Shown here: positions 51,639 to 59,834 of the stretch, in pieces
How positions within the stretch are numbered: the first letter of the stretch is position 1
Layout: the number at the start of each line of letters is the position of its first letter
IMG/VR virus record: IMGVR_UViG_3300015360_000023
Span: 124,001 to 188,000 of that record
Length of the DNA: 64,000 nt
Origin: a virus
Direction: 5' to 3' (one strand)
The notes under the pieces: generated by a model
Databases searched by the model: none
The model's input: only the letters and a program-made list of their open reading frames with translations
What the model was told of the DNA's origin: nothing
Program-made: the position numbers and the translations under genes

Positions 51639-52349
51639 ATGCTATCACAATTTGTTAACTATAATCATCAATGTCCGTTATGTAATGAGCCACTCAATTT
51701 ATATATGCGTTGGCAGGACTCTTTGTTCTTTCAAGCAAAGAGTGTAGAAAGGGACATAATTCAATTTGATGCTTATGCCGGCACTGAAACAAAGGCTGGA
51801 ACCAAGCCCGAGTTAGAGGCCTTGAGTGGCGAGAGCATGCTCCTAGGGTTTGAGGGAGATAAAGCGCTCACTGAATTTACCTCTAATGGATTAGCTAATG
51901 AAGCTAAGAAGCATCATATCTATTTCTTCTATCTATGTAATCCAAAAGGTATTAAACAAAAGGGGTTTGCAGATTTTTCCATTTCTCTTTATAAAGGATG
52001 TTACTATCGCTCTACTCCTTTTTATGAGTTCAAACAATCTGAAGATAAGACTTGGGCATTAGATACTGTTAATCCAGATTTTAAAGAAATAGTTAATAAG
52101 GACGAATCATTTGCCTTCAATTCTATAGAAGATAATTTAGAGAAGGTATATATGATGAATCTAGATCATGAGAAGAAAGAGACTATGCTTTGGTACTATT
52201 CAGTAACTGAAGAGGATAAGAAGGTAAAAGGATTTAGACCTAAGTTATTTGAGAAGAGCGTTCCGTTGCTTTCAAACAGACCTAAGCTAGGGCGTGAGGA
52301 TAGGGCTAGGCTGATTGAAAGATTCGATGGTTGGATTATCATGTCATGA
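51639..52349 (+). CDS. Array protein 3 (zinc-ribbon head), 236 aa
   Basis: Longest member. CPLC at Cys12/Cys15 after MLSQFVNYNH; only a single later Cys in the distal position (FFYLCNPKG), so a complete four-Cys site is doubtful. Tail is divergent: [15 protein letters not shown], keeping the final Ser. AGGCAAG precedes ATG. The next gene starts inside its TCATGA stop. Confidence 0.75.
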   Translation: MLSQFVNYNHQCPLCNEPLNLYMRWQDSLFFQAKSVERDIIQFDAYAGTETKAGTKPELEALSGESMLLGFEGDKALTEFTSNGLANEAKKHHIYFFYLCNPKGIKQKGFADFSISLYKGCYYRSTPFYEFKQSEDKTWALDTVNPDFKEIVNKDESFAFNSIEDNLEKVYMMNLDHEKKETMLWYYSVTEEDKKVKGFRPKLFEKSVPLLSNRPKLGREDRARLIERFDGWIIMS

Positions 52350-52741
52350 GCGATGTAGTTTTGGTTCCAGATCATTATTATAATTGCCCTATTTGTGGAC
52401 AAGCATGTCTGGAAGAAAAGATTGATGGGTGGAGGACGGTGCTCAAGACGCAAGGAGCGTGCCAACAATTTATATGCATTAACCCACTTGCGAACAATCC
52501 GCTTCATTATTACGATCACCTCGTGGATGAGGCTACCCCCAATCGTATTGCTTACCAAGAGTTCTCGATCGATATTGGCAGCAAATATATTATGTTTGCT
52601 TTAGATCTGGTACACCAAAAAACTTTGATTAAAAACAGTGTCAATGCTGATGCATTAGAGCTAGACTTTATAATCGTCCCAGACTTTCCAACTCTTGGCT
52701 CCCTCAAAAAGAAGATTAGAACAGCAATTACATTCTCATGA
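52346..52741 (+). CDS. Array protein 4 (zinc-ribbon head, FS tail), 131 aa
   Basis: Start set at ATG 52346, overlapping the preceding TGA; an in-frame ATG 15 nt earlier is less likely. CPIC at Cys14/Cys17 with Cys21 nearby and FICINP later. Tail [13 protein letters not shown]. Its TCATGA contains the ATG of the release factor gene, so prfB translation follows termination here. Confidence 0.76.
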   Translation: MSDVVLVPDHYYNCPICGQACLEEKIDGWRTVLKTQGACQQFICINPLANNPLHYYDHLVDEATPNRIAYQEFSIDIGSKYIMFALDLVHQKTLIKNSVNADALELDFIIVPDFPTLGSLKKKIRTAITFS

Positions 52742-53832
52742 AAACTGCAACTCAATTAGTGGAATCCTGTCGAGACTTACTTAAAGGTCTTGAGGATATG
52801 ATTCCCATTAAAAATCATCAGAATAGGTTGGAGGAGATTGATGAACGCTCCAGCAACCCTAACTTTTGGACTAATACTAATGAAGCTACTAAGCTCATGA
52901 AAGAGCGTCAGAAAGTATCTGATATTCTTTCTTTTATGAAGGGTGCCCAGGACCAGGTAGCTTTCTTCGTAGAGGTGTATGACAATATGGCCGAAGAGCT
53001 GGAGGCCATGAAGCCTGAACTATCTCTTTTAGAGTCGTCTATGGCTGATTTTGAGTTCCGTCAGATGCTCAAGGAGCCTATTGATGAGAGCCCCGCCATT
53101 ATGACCATTTCTGCCGGCGCAGGAGGCCTTGAGGCAGCCAATTGGGTTACCATGCTCCTCCGCATGTACTCCCGCTATGCTGATTCTTTTAAATTCAAAG
53201 TAGAGCTATTGGATATGAAGCCTTCTGAGGAACATAGCTCTATTTGTACAGATTCAGTCTCTATCAGGATAGATGGCCCTTATGCTTACGGCTTTCTAAG
53301 GGGCGAGGCCGGTGTCCATCGACTTATCCGCAACTCCCCATTCAATTCAGGCGATGCCCGTCATACCTCCTTTGCAGCCGTAGCCGTCACGCCCGACATT
53401 GAAGATACCATTGAGGTAGTGATAAATGAAAAAGATATTGAGATTACTACTATGCGAGCTTCCGGTGCTGGTGGTCAGAATGTTAACAAAGTAGAGAGTG
53501 CCGTTCGTCTCAAGCACATTCCTACTGGAATCGTCATCAACTCTCGTTCAGAACGAGACCAACATACCAACCGCCGCCTCGCCATGAAGATGCTTAAGGC
53601 GAAGTTGTATGATTTAGAGATGCGAAGGAAGATGACAGAGAAGGAGAAGTATCTGGCTAGCATGCAGGAGAACTCTTTCGGCAACCAAATGCGCACATAC
53701 ACTCTGACGCCCTATCAACTAGTCAAGGATGAAAGAACCGACTACCAGGTAAGGGATGCAGATAATGTACTAGATGGAGACATCCAAGGATTCATTACTT
53801 CTTATTTACATTTTAGAGATAAAATCGTATAA
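52738..53832 (+). CDS. prfB: Peptide chain release factor 2 (RF2)
   Basis: 364 aa, full length. Codon-reading tripeptide SPF (residues 200-202, in [14 protein letters not shown]) marks RF2, which reads UGA and UAA; RF1 has PxT. Catalytic GGQ at 245-247 ([20 protein letters not shown]). The N-terminal helical domain and the C-terminal [10 protein letters not shown] are also typical. The cellular-type in-frame UGA frameshift site near codon 26 is absent: the frame is open. Its ATG overlaps the UGA of array gene 4. A phage-encoded RF2 is rare and fits the heavy use of UGA stops around it. Confidence 0.95.
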   Translation: MKTATQLVESCRDLLKGLEDMIPIKNHQNRLEEIDERSSNPNFWTNTNEATKLMKERQKVSDILSFMKGAQDQVAFFVEVYDNMAEELEAMKPELSLLESSMADFEFRQMLKEPIDESPAIMTISAGAGGLEAANWVTMLLRMYSRYADSFKFKVELLDMKPSEEHSSICTDSVSIRIDGPYAYGFLRGEAGVHRLIRNSPFNSGDARHTSFAAVAVTPDIEDTIEVVINEKDIEITTMRASGAGGQNVNKVESAVRLKHIPTGIVINSRSERDQHTNRRLAMKMLKAKLYDLEMRRKMTEKEKYLASMQENSFGNQMRTYTLTPYQLVKDERTDYQVRDADNVLDGDIQGFITSYLHFRDKIV

Positions 53833-53836
53833 ATGG

Positions 53837-54415
53837 ATGAAGCAATTTACCGTCAAAGACTTCATTACATACAACAGCCCTTGTTTTAGTTGTGATGAAA
53901 AAATCTCTTTCAGTATAGTTTCGACGACCCTACAAGGTCCGGCAGATATTGTTCATCTCCGACCAACAGTTAATCCAGATCATATCTCGGTAGATCTAAA
54001 GATTACTTATAACCAAACATTATCTTTAAAGATTCAAAATAAAACTAATGCAATCTTCTATAATGATAATAAAGGTGTAGCTGACTATATTTATAGTCAC
54101 AGGTTATTTCTAACCAGTAGCTGTAATAAGTGTCTTACTAAAATTGAAAGCCAGTTCTTAGAGTTTAACTTATCAAATGGCTATATTAAACCTGTAGGTA
54201 TTGCTAGGGAGTCTCTCATTGTATCAGATGCTACACATAGATATCACGTGTATTCTACGACCATTAGCGATAAGAGTGTAATTACTATGGATAGGATTGA
54301 TAAGCCAATTCCTATCTCTCCAGTCCGCATTGAAACACCACTGCTCCCCTTATATAGGTTTAAGGATCGCCAGCATTTTATTAACAAGATGAAGACATTT
54401 TTGATATTCTCATGA
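53837..54415 (+). CDS. Array protein 5 (zinc-ribbon head, FS tail), 192 aa
   Basis: Start set at ATG 53837, four nt after the prfB stop, giving MKQFTVKDFITYNSP before CFSC (Cys16/Cys19). Distal SSCNKCLTK gives a second CxxC. Long subtype. Tail NKMKTFLIFS, coupled by TCATGA to the next gene. An upstream in-frame ATG would overlap prfB heavily. Confidence 0.78.
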   Translation: MKQFTVKDFITYNSPCFSCDEKISFSIVSTTLQGPADIVHLRPTVNPDHISVDLKITYNQTLSLKIQNKTNAIFYNDNKGVADYIYSHRLFLTSSCNKCLTKIESQFLEFNLSNGYIKPVGIARESLIVSDATHRYHVYSTTISDKSVITMDRIDKPIPISPVRIETPLLPLYRFKDRQHFINKMKTFLIFS

Positions 54416-55089
54416 ATTTATTAGACATTTTATCCTATCGAACCCGCTGTATGATATGTGACCGCAAGCTGGAGATGAAGTCTTTGGATTTGGCCGGCGT
54501 CAACATAACAAGAACTCAAGAAGGCCTTTATGTTGAGGTAGGAAGTAAAGATAAAGATTATGCTGTCTATTTCAAGTATGATGGCTCTTATGAGAGAATG
54601 AAGAAGTGGAATAGTATGTATGTTAGGCCACTATCTATCCTCAAAGAATGTCCTAAATGTATTCCCAAGGTTGACTTGGTGGAAGATGTAGTTTTAACTG
54701 GCATCCCCAAGGCGCCCTCAACCATTATCCTCAAGGCTAGGAGCGTGGGCATGACAACAATGCATGGGGTCATGTCCCAGTTCTTAGTGGATACCACCTT
54801 AAAGTCTCTGAAGGATAAGCGATGCGCTTATACCTTTGACCTGTTTGGGGACGCTGAGGGTAACTTTGACTGCCAGCTAAACTGGGAGGACATTAGTTTC
54901 CACACTAAGAGAGAGTTCCATCAAATCAAGACGAACTTCAAAGAAGACACTACTAGTATCAAGAGCGGCGCTTTTAACGGCACCCTTGATGACATCATTA
55001 GAATGAATGTTCCGGCCGTTAAAACCAACACCATTCCTACTACAGATAAATTGATTGAAAAAATTAAGTTGTATAACTTATTCTCATGA
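54412..55089 (+). CDS. Array protein 6 (zinc-ribbon head, FS tail), 225 aa
   Basis: CMIC at Cys13/Cys16 after NLLDILSYRTR, very similar in layout to member 1; distal KECPKCIPK gives the second CxxC. The body includes an invariant-looking TTMHGVMSQFLVDTTL stretch. Tail EKIKLYNLFS. Its last six bases overlap the stop of the convergent minus-strand gene in a palindrome. Confidence 0.78.
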   Translation: MNLLDILSYRTRCMICDRKLEMKSLDLAGVNITRTQEGLYVEVGSKDKDYAVYFKYDGSYERMKKWNSMYVRPLSILKECPKCIPKVDLVEDVVLTGIPKAPSTIILKARSVGMTTMHGVMSQFLVDTTLKSLKDKRCAYTFDLFGDAEGNFDCQLNWEDISFHTKREFHQIKTNFKEDTTSIKSGAFNGTLDDIIRMNVPAVKTNTIPTTDKLIEKIKLYNLFS

Positions 55090-55094
55090 GAATA
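55079..55094. other. 16-bp palindrome spanning two convergent Phe-Ser stops
   Basis: TATTCTCATGAGAATA is a perfect palindrome. Read on either strand it encodes the last residues of a protein ending FS and its UGA stop, so both convergent genes end with the same signature from shared DNA. Confidence 0.8.
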
Positions 55095-55521
55095 TCTTCA
55101 AATTATCTAATCTTTTCAAATACATAATGATGTCAGTTAGATTTTTCATTCTGATTTTATAATTTGGATTGAGGTTAACCCAATATTGATTTTTGAATAA
55201 CTTACTATCTAGTTTAATATTGCGTAAGACTTTATTTTTGCCGGTGCTAGTAACTTCATAAATGGCAACACGGAAGCCGCCATACTCTCTTAGTAGTTGA
55301 CGGTCTCTATAAGCAGAGAGGGAGGGGAACAAGATTCGTACCTTGTACATTCCTATCTTAATTTGGTTCTCCACAAATGTATAGCTCTCAGAGTCAGGAA
55401 GTTTAGTTACTTCTTGAACCTTAGCCTCACGGAGAGCCCGCTTAATCATGTTCTTAGATACTTTGCCTTTGCTGAAATCTAAGATCGTCCTAAATTCCTG
55501 CTTACCTTTAATCAAACTCAT
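55084..55521 (-). CDS. FS-tail protein without zinc head, 145 aa
   Basis: Minus-strand gene whose end, IIMYLKRLDNLKIFS, has the array tail exactly, but the N-terminus (MSLIKGKQEFRTILDFSKGK) has no CxxC. Basic and helical at the start, beta-rich in the middle (GFRVAIYEVTSTGKNKVLRN). It shows that the tail exists apart from the zinc head. Its start is coupled to the upstream minus gene by ATGA overlap. Function unknown. Confidence 0.75.
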   Translation of the reverse strand: MSLIKGKQEFRTILDFSKGKVSKNMIKRALREAKVQEVTKLPDSESYTFVENQIKIGMYKVRILFPSLSAYRDRQLLREYGGFRVAIYEVTSTGKNKVLRNIKLDSKLFKNQYWVNLNPNYKIRMKNLTDIIMYLKRLDNLKIFS

Positions 55522-55790
55522 CTTTGTAATTCATTCCCTCCGAAGACCATGAAGTTATCAGTTATAACTAGCATTGCGCTCTCGGATATCTCATCATCGT
55601 GTAGCATTCCATAGATAGCTCCACCTACACATAATGCTACGTTATCTACTCTTTCACCATATCTAAAGTAAGTTCCGAAGGCTAACTTGCCCTCTTGTAA
55701 AAGCTCAAGATGGTAGCCGATGTCAGATTTAAGAATTCTCAGAGAGTTGCGCCCGTCGAGGGCGTGTGTTACAATGATTATTGCGTTCAT
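55518..55790 (-). CDS. Hypothetical protein, 90 aa
   Basis: Not an array member: no CxxC, ends GGNELQR. A beta-rich protein (MNAIIIVTHALDGRNSLRIL) with GTYFRYGERVDNVALCVGGAIYG in the middle. It is transcribed divergently from array protein 7, 14 nt away, so a promoter pair may lie in 55791-55804 or within the genes. Function unknown. Confidence 0.68.
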   Translation of the reverse strand: MNAIIIVTHALDGRNSLRILKSDIGYHLELLQEGKLAFGTYFRYGERVDNVALCVGGAIYGMLHDDEISESAMLVITDNFMVFGGNELQR

Positions 55791-55804
55791 AATAGGTATA
55801 TAAC

Positions 55805-56125
55805 ATGGATCGTTTCTGTCCCATCTGTAATAAAAAACTCACCGTGCAGCTCATGATTCAGTACAACGATTATTTTTGTAACGCCGCTAAGGACCATCAT
55901 TTTAGTGAGCGCGTGGTTGGTGAGGAGCGTAAGATGGTGAAGTTCCGTGTTAGCTCTGGTAAGCAACGTTTGTACTGTAAGTTTGATTATGGCAACGGCT
56001 ACTCCGAGATTTGGGAAGGCGCGGAGAATGCAAATAGGGTAAGAGTGGAGCAGGTTTTTGAGCCTAATTACTCTAGTGTAGAAGGACTGGTCTCTAAACT
56101 TCGAACCTATCTGGTCTTCTCATGA
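55805..56125 (+). CDS. Array protein 7 (zinc-ribbon head, FS tail), 106 aa
   Basis: Compact subtype. CPIC at Cys5/Cys8, then YFCNAAKDHHF, giving a possible third Cys and His ligands. Tail VSKLRTYLVFS is close to the consensus. Restarts the plus-strand array after the minus-strand pair; coupled to the next member by TCATGA. Confidence 0.8.
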   Translation: MDRFCPICNKKLTVQLMIQYNDYFCNAAKDHHFSERVVGEERKMVKFRVSSGKQRLYCKFDYGNGYSEIWEGAENANRVRVEQVFEPNYSSVEGLVSKLRTYLVFS

Positions 56126-56460
56126 AGATGCCTTATCACTGTCCATTCTGTAAGGGACCAATGGTAAACTCTTACTACTATTGGAATGATGGTAGTAAGA
56201 ATCTAATAAAGTCTTGTAATAAGAATATTACACATAGCGTTACGTTTACATCTCTAATACGTGATCACGATGAAGTTAATAAGATTACCATTCCATGGGG
56301 GCCTGACTGCTCATTCAGGTGGGCATTACATGCTGAAGAGAAATATAAATTAATCCTTCAACATAAGAAGGGCGAAACCAAGTTACCATTTTTTGAACCA
56401 GATCTATCTAATTATAGGAAGCTTGTCAATAAACTTAAAACCTATTTGGTCTTTTTATGA
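56122..56460 (+). CDS. Array protein 8 (zinc-ribbon head, FL tail), 112 aa
   Basis: CPFC at Cys7/Cys10; a later Cys in IKSCNKNITHSV with a following His could complete a Cys3His site. Tail NKLKTYLVFL, so final Leu replaces Ser (TTA TGA). Otherwise nearest to member 7 in tail and size, suggesting a recent local duplication. Confidence 0.79.
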   Translation: MKMPYHCPFCKGPMVNSYYYWNDGSKNLIKSCNKNITHSVTFTSLIRDHDEVNKITIPWGPDCSFRWALHAEEKYKLILQHKKGETKLPFFEPDLSNYRKLVNKLKTYLVFL

Positions 56461-56852
56461 CGTGTATGTTCTGTTTAGCTCCACTTACCAGGGTTGCTTC
56501 TCCAGCCGGTGATGATTTACACAAGATAATGGTTTGTCGCGGCTGCCAAGAACCTAACTTCAAAACGTATTGTCGAGAGCTTTACTTAACTAAAACCGAA
56601 ATCAAATTATATGATTCTATTCAAATAGATGAATTCATCATCACACGCCTTTATAGGTCATCCAGAACTGGGCAACCAATAGAGCAAACTAAATTCTATA
56701 AAGATTCTATAGGTCAGATAGATTCACAAGTCGACGCTACCCCTCTAACTTACTATCTACCTATTTGTGAGCTTGATTATCATATCAAGCTGCCCCTCAA
56801 TGACCTTGGCGCCTTCAAGCGCAAACTTAAACTTTGGACCATCTTCAGTTAA
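56457..56852 (+). CDS. Array protein 9 (zinc-ribbon head, FS tail), 131 aa
   Basis: Cys3/Cys6 (CMFC) and Cys27/Cys30 (CRGC) form a clean four-Cys ribbon. Tail RKLKLWTIFS. The Ser codon is AGT before TAA and the next gene is separated by 32 nt, so the FS end is kept without any start/stop overlap. Confidence 0.79.
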   Translation: MTCMFCLAPLTRVASPAGDDLHKIMVCRGCQEPNFKTYCRELYLTKTEIKLYDSIQIDEFIITRLYRSSRTGQPIEQTKFYKDSIGQIDSQVDATPLTYYLPICELDYHIKLPLNDLGAFKRKLKLWTIFS

Positions 56853-56864
56853 CGTAGTAATTTG

Positions 56865-56883
56865 TAGGGGTTATATACCCCTA
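56865..56883 (+). promoter_or_regulatory. Hairpin covering the ribosome-binding region of array gene 10
   Basis: TAGGGGT (56865-56871) and ACCCCTA (56877-56883) pair over a 5-nt loop, ending just before ATG 56885. The AGGGG arm is the only ribosome-site-like sequence, so folding would hide it. One of the few array genes not coupled to its neighbour. Could equally be a protein-binding operator. Confidence 0.45.
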
Positions 56884-56884
56884 T

Positions 56885-57250
56885 ATGGATGATACGCCTA
56901 CATGTCCAATTTGCGGAAATAAAATGCGCACGGTTAATCTTGATAACAAGTTACTTCATATTATCAAAAAGCAAGCTAATTATGTAGAAAGAACCTGTGT
57001 TAATGGAATGAATCATAGCTTGCGGCTTTTTGCTGATAAAGCTACTGGTCAGGTAGACTTTATCAACCTATCTTTGAATCCTAAGTATTCTAAATACCTA
57101 GAGATAGATTTTATTAACTCAAAATGTCGAATTAATTGCATGAAGGAAGGTAAGCCAGAGTACATTGAAATACCTAAGATGATTATCCCTGATTTCCCTT
57201 TACTAGAGAAACTTAAGGAACGTGTTAACCTCTACGTAGTATTTTCCTAA
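56885..57250 (+). CDS. Array protein 10 (zinc-ribbon head, FS tail), 121 aa
   Basis: CPIC at Cys7/Cys10, then Cys38 and His44 (TCVNGMNHS). Its tail is LLEKLKERVNLYVVFS with Ser codon TCC and stop TAA, overlapping the next ATG by one base (TAATG). Has its own leader with the hairpin just upstream, so it may be independently controlled. Confidence 0.78.
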   Translation: MDDTPTCPICGNKMRTVNLDNKLLHIIKKQANYVERTCVNGMNHSLRLFADKATGQVDFINLSLNPKYSKYLEIDFINSKCRINCMKEGKPEYIEIPKMIIPDFPLLEKLKERVNLYVVFS

Positions 57251-57582
57251 TGTACACACAATGCGTTTTATGTAAAGCAGAGCCATTAGAGCATGTTGAT
57301 AATGGGTGGTTTTATACTAAGCTTTGTGTAGTTTGTGAAGTAGATGGAATGTCTAAGTTTCAAGCTTCTTATCGAAAGAAGGATGATAAGCTAATCTATA
57401 TGGTTTGGTGGATAGAAGATTTCTATATTAAAATAGATTATGTAGAACAAATGACTGAAATATCAAAGATAGATCTCATAATACTTCTAAGTACTTTTCG
57501 ACTGTCTCACACTTTAGAGATTGATCACGAAGATCCCTCAGCCACTGCCCGCCGCCTTCAAGCTCTAATGGCATTTTCATGA
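57250..57582 (+). CDS. Array protein 11 (zinc-ribbon head, FS tail), 110 aa
   Basis: Four-Cys ribbon: Cys5/Cys8 (CVLC) and Cys26/Cys29 (CVVC). The body is short and aromatic (LIYMVWWIEDFYIKIDYV). Tail ARRLQALMAFS. Stop TCATGA coupled to the next member. Confidence 0.78.
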   Translation: MYTQCVLCKAEPLEHVDNGWFYTKLCVVCEVDGMSKFQASYRKKDDKLIYMVWWIEDFYIKIDYVEQMTEISKIDLIILLSTFRLSHTLEIDHEDPSATARRLQALMAFS

Positions 57583-57965
57583 CCGTTGACTTTATCTTCT
57601 GCCCATTATGTGGCGCTTCTAAATGGCTAACCGATAAGACAGGATCCTGCTCGACAGGTAAATTAACTAAGTACAATTGCAGCGGCTGCAAAAATTTCAA
57701 ATATGTAAACGTCACCAGATTAGTAAAGCATTCAGTTCTTGTCGGGATTACACAAACGGTTAGATATTCAGTTGAAGCAGTTATCAAGCCTTATAGTGTT
57801 ACTGTCTTCTACTTCTCAGGTATAAATGGCGATGAGCCAGGCTTCACTAACATTAGGTCTGACACCGGAGAATTGCTGGTATCTATTAAGTCAATAATTA
57901 CTTTCAATTGGTATAAAGACGAGTTACTGCTAGACAAGATTAAAAAGTATATATTATTTTCATGA
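57579..57965 (+). CDS. Array protein 12 (zinc-ribbon head, FS tail), 128 aa
   Basis: Four-Cys ribbon: Cys8/Cys11 (CPLC) and Cys34/Cys37 (CSGC), with a further Cys24. Beta-rich middle (SVTVFYFSGINGDEPGF). Tail DKIKKYILFS. Both ends coupled by TCATGA overlaps. Confidence 0.79.
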   Translation: MTVDFIFCPLCGASKWLTDKTGSCSTGKLTKYNCSGCKNFKYVNVTRLVKHSVLVGITQTVRYSVEAVIKPYSVTVFYFSGINGDEPGFTNIRSDTGELLVSIKSIITFNWYKDELLLDKIKKYILFS

Positions 57966-58354
57966 TTTGGGATAAAAAAATCTGTCCAATATGCGATAGT
58001 CCATTAAAAGTAGTTAATGGGTTTGATGAAGAAGACCTTTATCTAATGATGTGCCCAACATCAATAGCAAAAGACATACCAGTGGCCCATTCTACAAATT
58101 TAGCGAGTCATCAAATGACCTATTCTCATTTTGAATTAGAATTTCAAAATCACCAGCCTTCCTATCAAACAGTTAGAGTATACCCATATTGTGTTAAATC
58201 ATATGTTGATGTAAGTAACATTTATATGTATAGAATGATATCCGAACTTAAAATGTACGCTGAGTTCGTTGTCGAAACACCATTCATAGATCTTCCTTGG
58301 AAAGACAAAGAGAAGATTATTGCTAAACTTTCTACCTATACGTTGTTCTCATGA
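57962..58354 (+). CDS. Array protein 13 (zinc-ribbon head, FS tail), 130 aa
   Basis: CPIC at Cys8/Cys11, Cys31 in MMCPTS, and His residues soon after (VAHSTNLASHQ) as possible fourth ligand. Shares a SxFELEF...Y..V body pattern with the YVG-type members near 59-61 kb. Tail AKLSTYTLFS. Coupled at both ends. Confidence 0.78.
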   Translation: MIWDKKICPICDSPLKVVNGFDEEDLYLMMCPTSIAKDIPVAHSTNLASHQMTYSHFELEFQNHQPSYQTVRVYPYCVKSYVDVSNIYMYRMISELKMYAEFVVETPFIDLPWKDKEKIIAKLSTYTLFS

Positions 58355-58749
58355 ACTGCCCTATCTGTAATAAAACTATGCTGGAAACTGAAACCGCAGG
58401 CATGATGACCTGCGAACGAACTACTATAAAAGTTCCAGCCATAGATATGGAAGTTGAAAGCGTTCATGCTATCTACTTCTTAAATAAAGAAGGCCAAGCA
58501 ATCATCAAGACTATTGAGGCGCTTCCTTATATCTTCCAGATTCATGATGATCCTAAGTCCATTCGTCAGACTAGAATTTCCAAACTAATTAAAGGATACA
58601 AATACGGGGATAACGTATCAATGATTACTTTTGGAGAACAAAGAATTAATTGTGAACAGCTTATAGTTGTTCCGTCCGTAGTTAATATACAGTGGGATAA
58701 TCCTGAAGCAGTCAAAGAGCGCGTCCAAATGTATATGTTGTTCTCATGA
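58351..58749 (+). CDS. Array protein 14 (zinc-ribbon head, FS tail), 132 aa
   Basis: Starts directly with MNCPICNK (Cys3/Cys6) and has Cys21 (MTCERT); no obvious fourth Cys nearby. Body contains HAIYFLNKEGQAIIKTIEAL. Tail ERVQMYMLFS. Coupled at both ends by TCATGA. Confidence 0.78.
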   Translation: MNCPICNKTMLETETAGMMTCERTTIKVPAIDMEVESVHAIYFLNKEGQAIIKTIEALPYIFQIHDDPKSIRQTRISKLIKGYKYGDNVSMITFGEQRINCEQLIVVPSVVNIQWDNPEAVKERVQMYMLFS

Positions 58750-59114
58750 TCTTCTCTACTGATATTTGCCCTATCTGTAAAAGTAAACTAGAGCTACAAA
58801 TTGTAGAGGGCAATTATACTGTTCAGATTAATTACTATTGTAATAACAATGAGGTAGTTAGAAATGAATCAGATACCTTTGCAATATCTAAATCACATTA
58901 CCTGAACAAATGCTATCAGAATGGTAAAATGTGTTTTATGATTCTGCCACCATTTGAATTGTTGCACCATGAAAAGAGTAATAGAACGTTGGTTAAAAGT
59001 GTCAGCGCCCATCAGCCAGAGAAACTAATTTTAGATATTCCCTTACTTGACGCGGACTACGGCAATCCCTATGCTGTGCTCAACCGTTTAAAACTCCTGG
59101 TGACCTTTTCATGA
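58746..59114 (+). CDS. Array protein 15 (zinc-ribbon head, FS tail), 122 aa
   Basis: CPIC at Cys8/Cys11; Cys32 in YYCNNNEV. Middle region His- and Lys-rich (YLNKCYQNGKMCFM). Tail NRLKLLVTFS. Coupled at both ends. Confidence 0.78.
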   Translation: MIFSTDICPICKSKLELQIVEGNYTVQINYYCNNNEVVRNESDTFAISKSHYLNKCYQNGKMCFMILPPFELLHHEKSNRTLVKSVSAHQPEKLILDIPLLDADYGNPYAVLNRLKLLVTFS

Positions 59115-59455
59115 ACAAGTTCGAGACCAATCAGTGCCCCTTGTGTGGTGAAGTTTTGAAGCTCCGCAGAGTTTGCGGCGTCAATGTCTTCTCTTGCCCA
59201 ACCGTAACCCTCAGTAACCACACTCATTATGAGGTGGAAGTGGATGGTCAAACAAGCATCCAACATATGTATGTTGGCTCTTGGAGCATCGATAACTTCG
59301 CCAACTCTTCTAGATCTCGTATCTATAAACAAACTCCTCATCCCAGTGGAACAGGGATTCGATGGAAGTTGATGACGGAAGTGTCACACATCCGTCCCGA
59401 CCTTGAAGCTTCAATGTCAGAGCGCCTGGAAAAACTTATGATGACCTATGAGTGA
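59111..59455 (+). CDS. Array protein 16 (zinc-ribbon head, variant tail), 114 aa
   Basis: CPLC at Cys9/Cys12, Cys22 and Cys29, with NHTHYE following. The body includes MYVGSWSID and IYK motifs shared with members 20 and 28. The tail helix is present (ERLEKLMM) but ends TYE rather than FS, the only complete member without a final Ser or Leu. It overlaps the next gene by 8 nt. Confidence 0.77.
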   Translation: MNKFETNQCPLCGEVLKLRRVCGVNVFSCPTVTLSNHTHYEVEVDGQTSIQHMYVGSWSIDNFANSSRSRIYKQTPHPSGTGIRWKLMTEVSHIRPDLEASMSERLEKLMMTYE

Positions 59456-59834
59456 TAACGATAACTTCCAGAAGCATCACCTACCTAAACCCTGCCAGTT
59501 CTGCCCGAACATGGCGGGTTATCATCCATTGGAAGCAATGGAAAGACATAATGTTAGCGTTTACTTCTGTCATCCTTGCCAGGCCGAATACTTGTTTTTC
59601 CGAGATGGGAGTAGAGCTTCCGTGTCGTTATATACAACCATCAAAGACAAAATGTATCGCTGGACTGTAACCTCCGTTGGTTCGGCTCAGCTATGGCATG
59701 TTAAAGAACCAGGAGTTCCTGGTGTAAAAGTAAATGAAGGAATGTTTACTGTTAAAAGTTTTAGTGGAAACATACCTCAATTGACTCCAGATAATATCAA
59801 TGAGAAGGTAAGAACGTGGCTGCTTTTTCTTTAA
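59448..59834 (+). CDS. Array protein 17 (zinc-ribbon head, FL tail), 128 aa
   Basis: Four-Cys ribbon: Cys16/Cys19 (CQFC) and Cys41/Cys44 (CHPC). Tail LTPDNINEKVRTWLLFL, stop TAA. The next gene starts at GTG 59816 inside this gene, an overlap of 19 nt. Confidence 0.77.
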   Translation: MSDNDNFQKHHLPKPCQFCPNMAGYHPLEAMERHNVSVYFCHPCQAEYLFFRDGSRASVSLYTTIKDKMYRWTVTSVGSAQLWHVKEPGVPGVKVNEGMFTVKSFSGNIPQLTPDNINEKVRTWLLFL

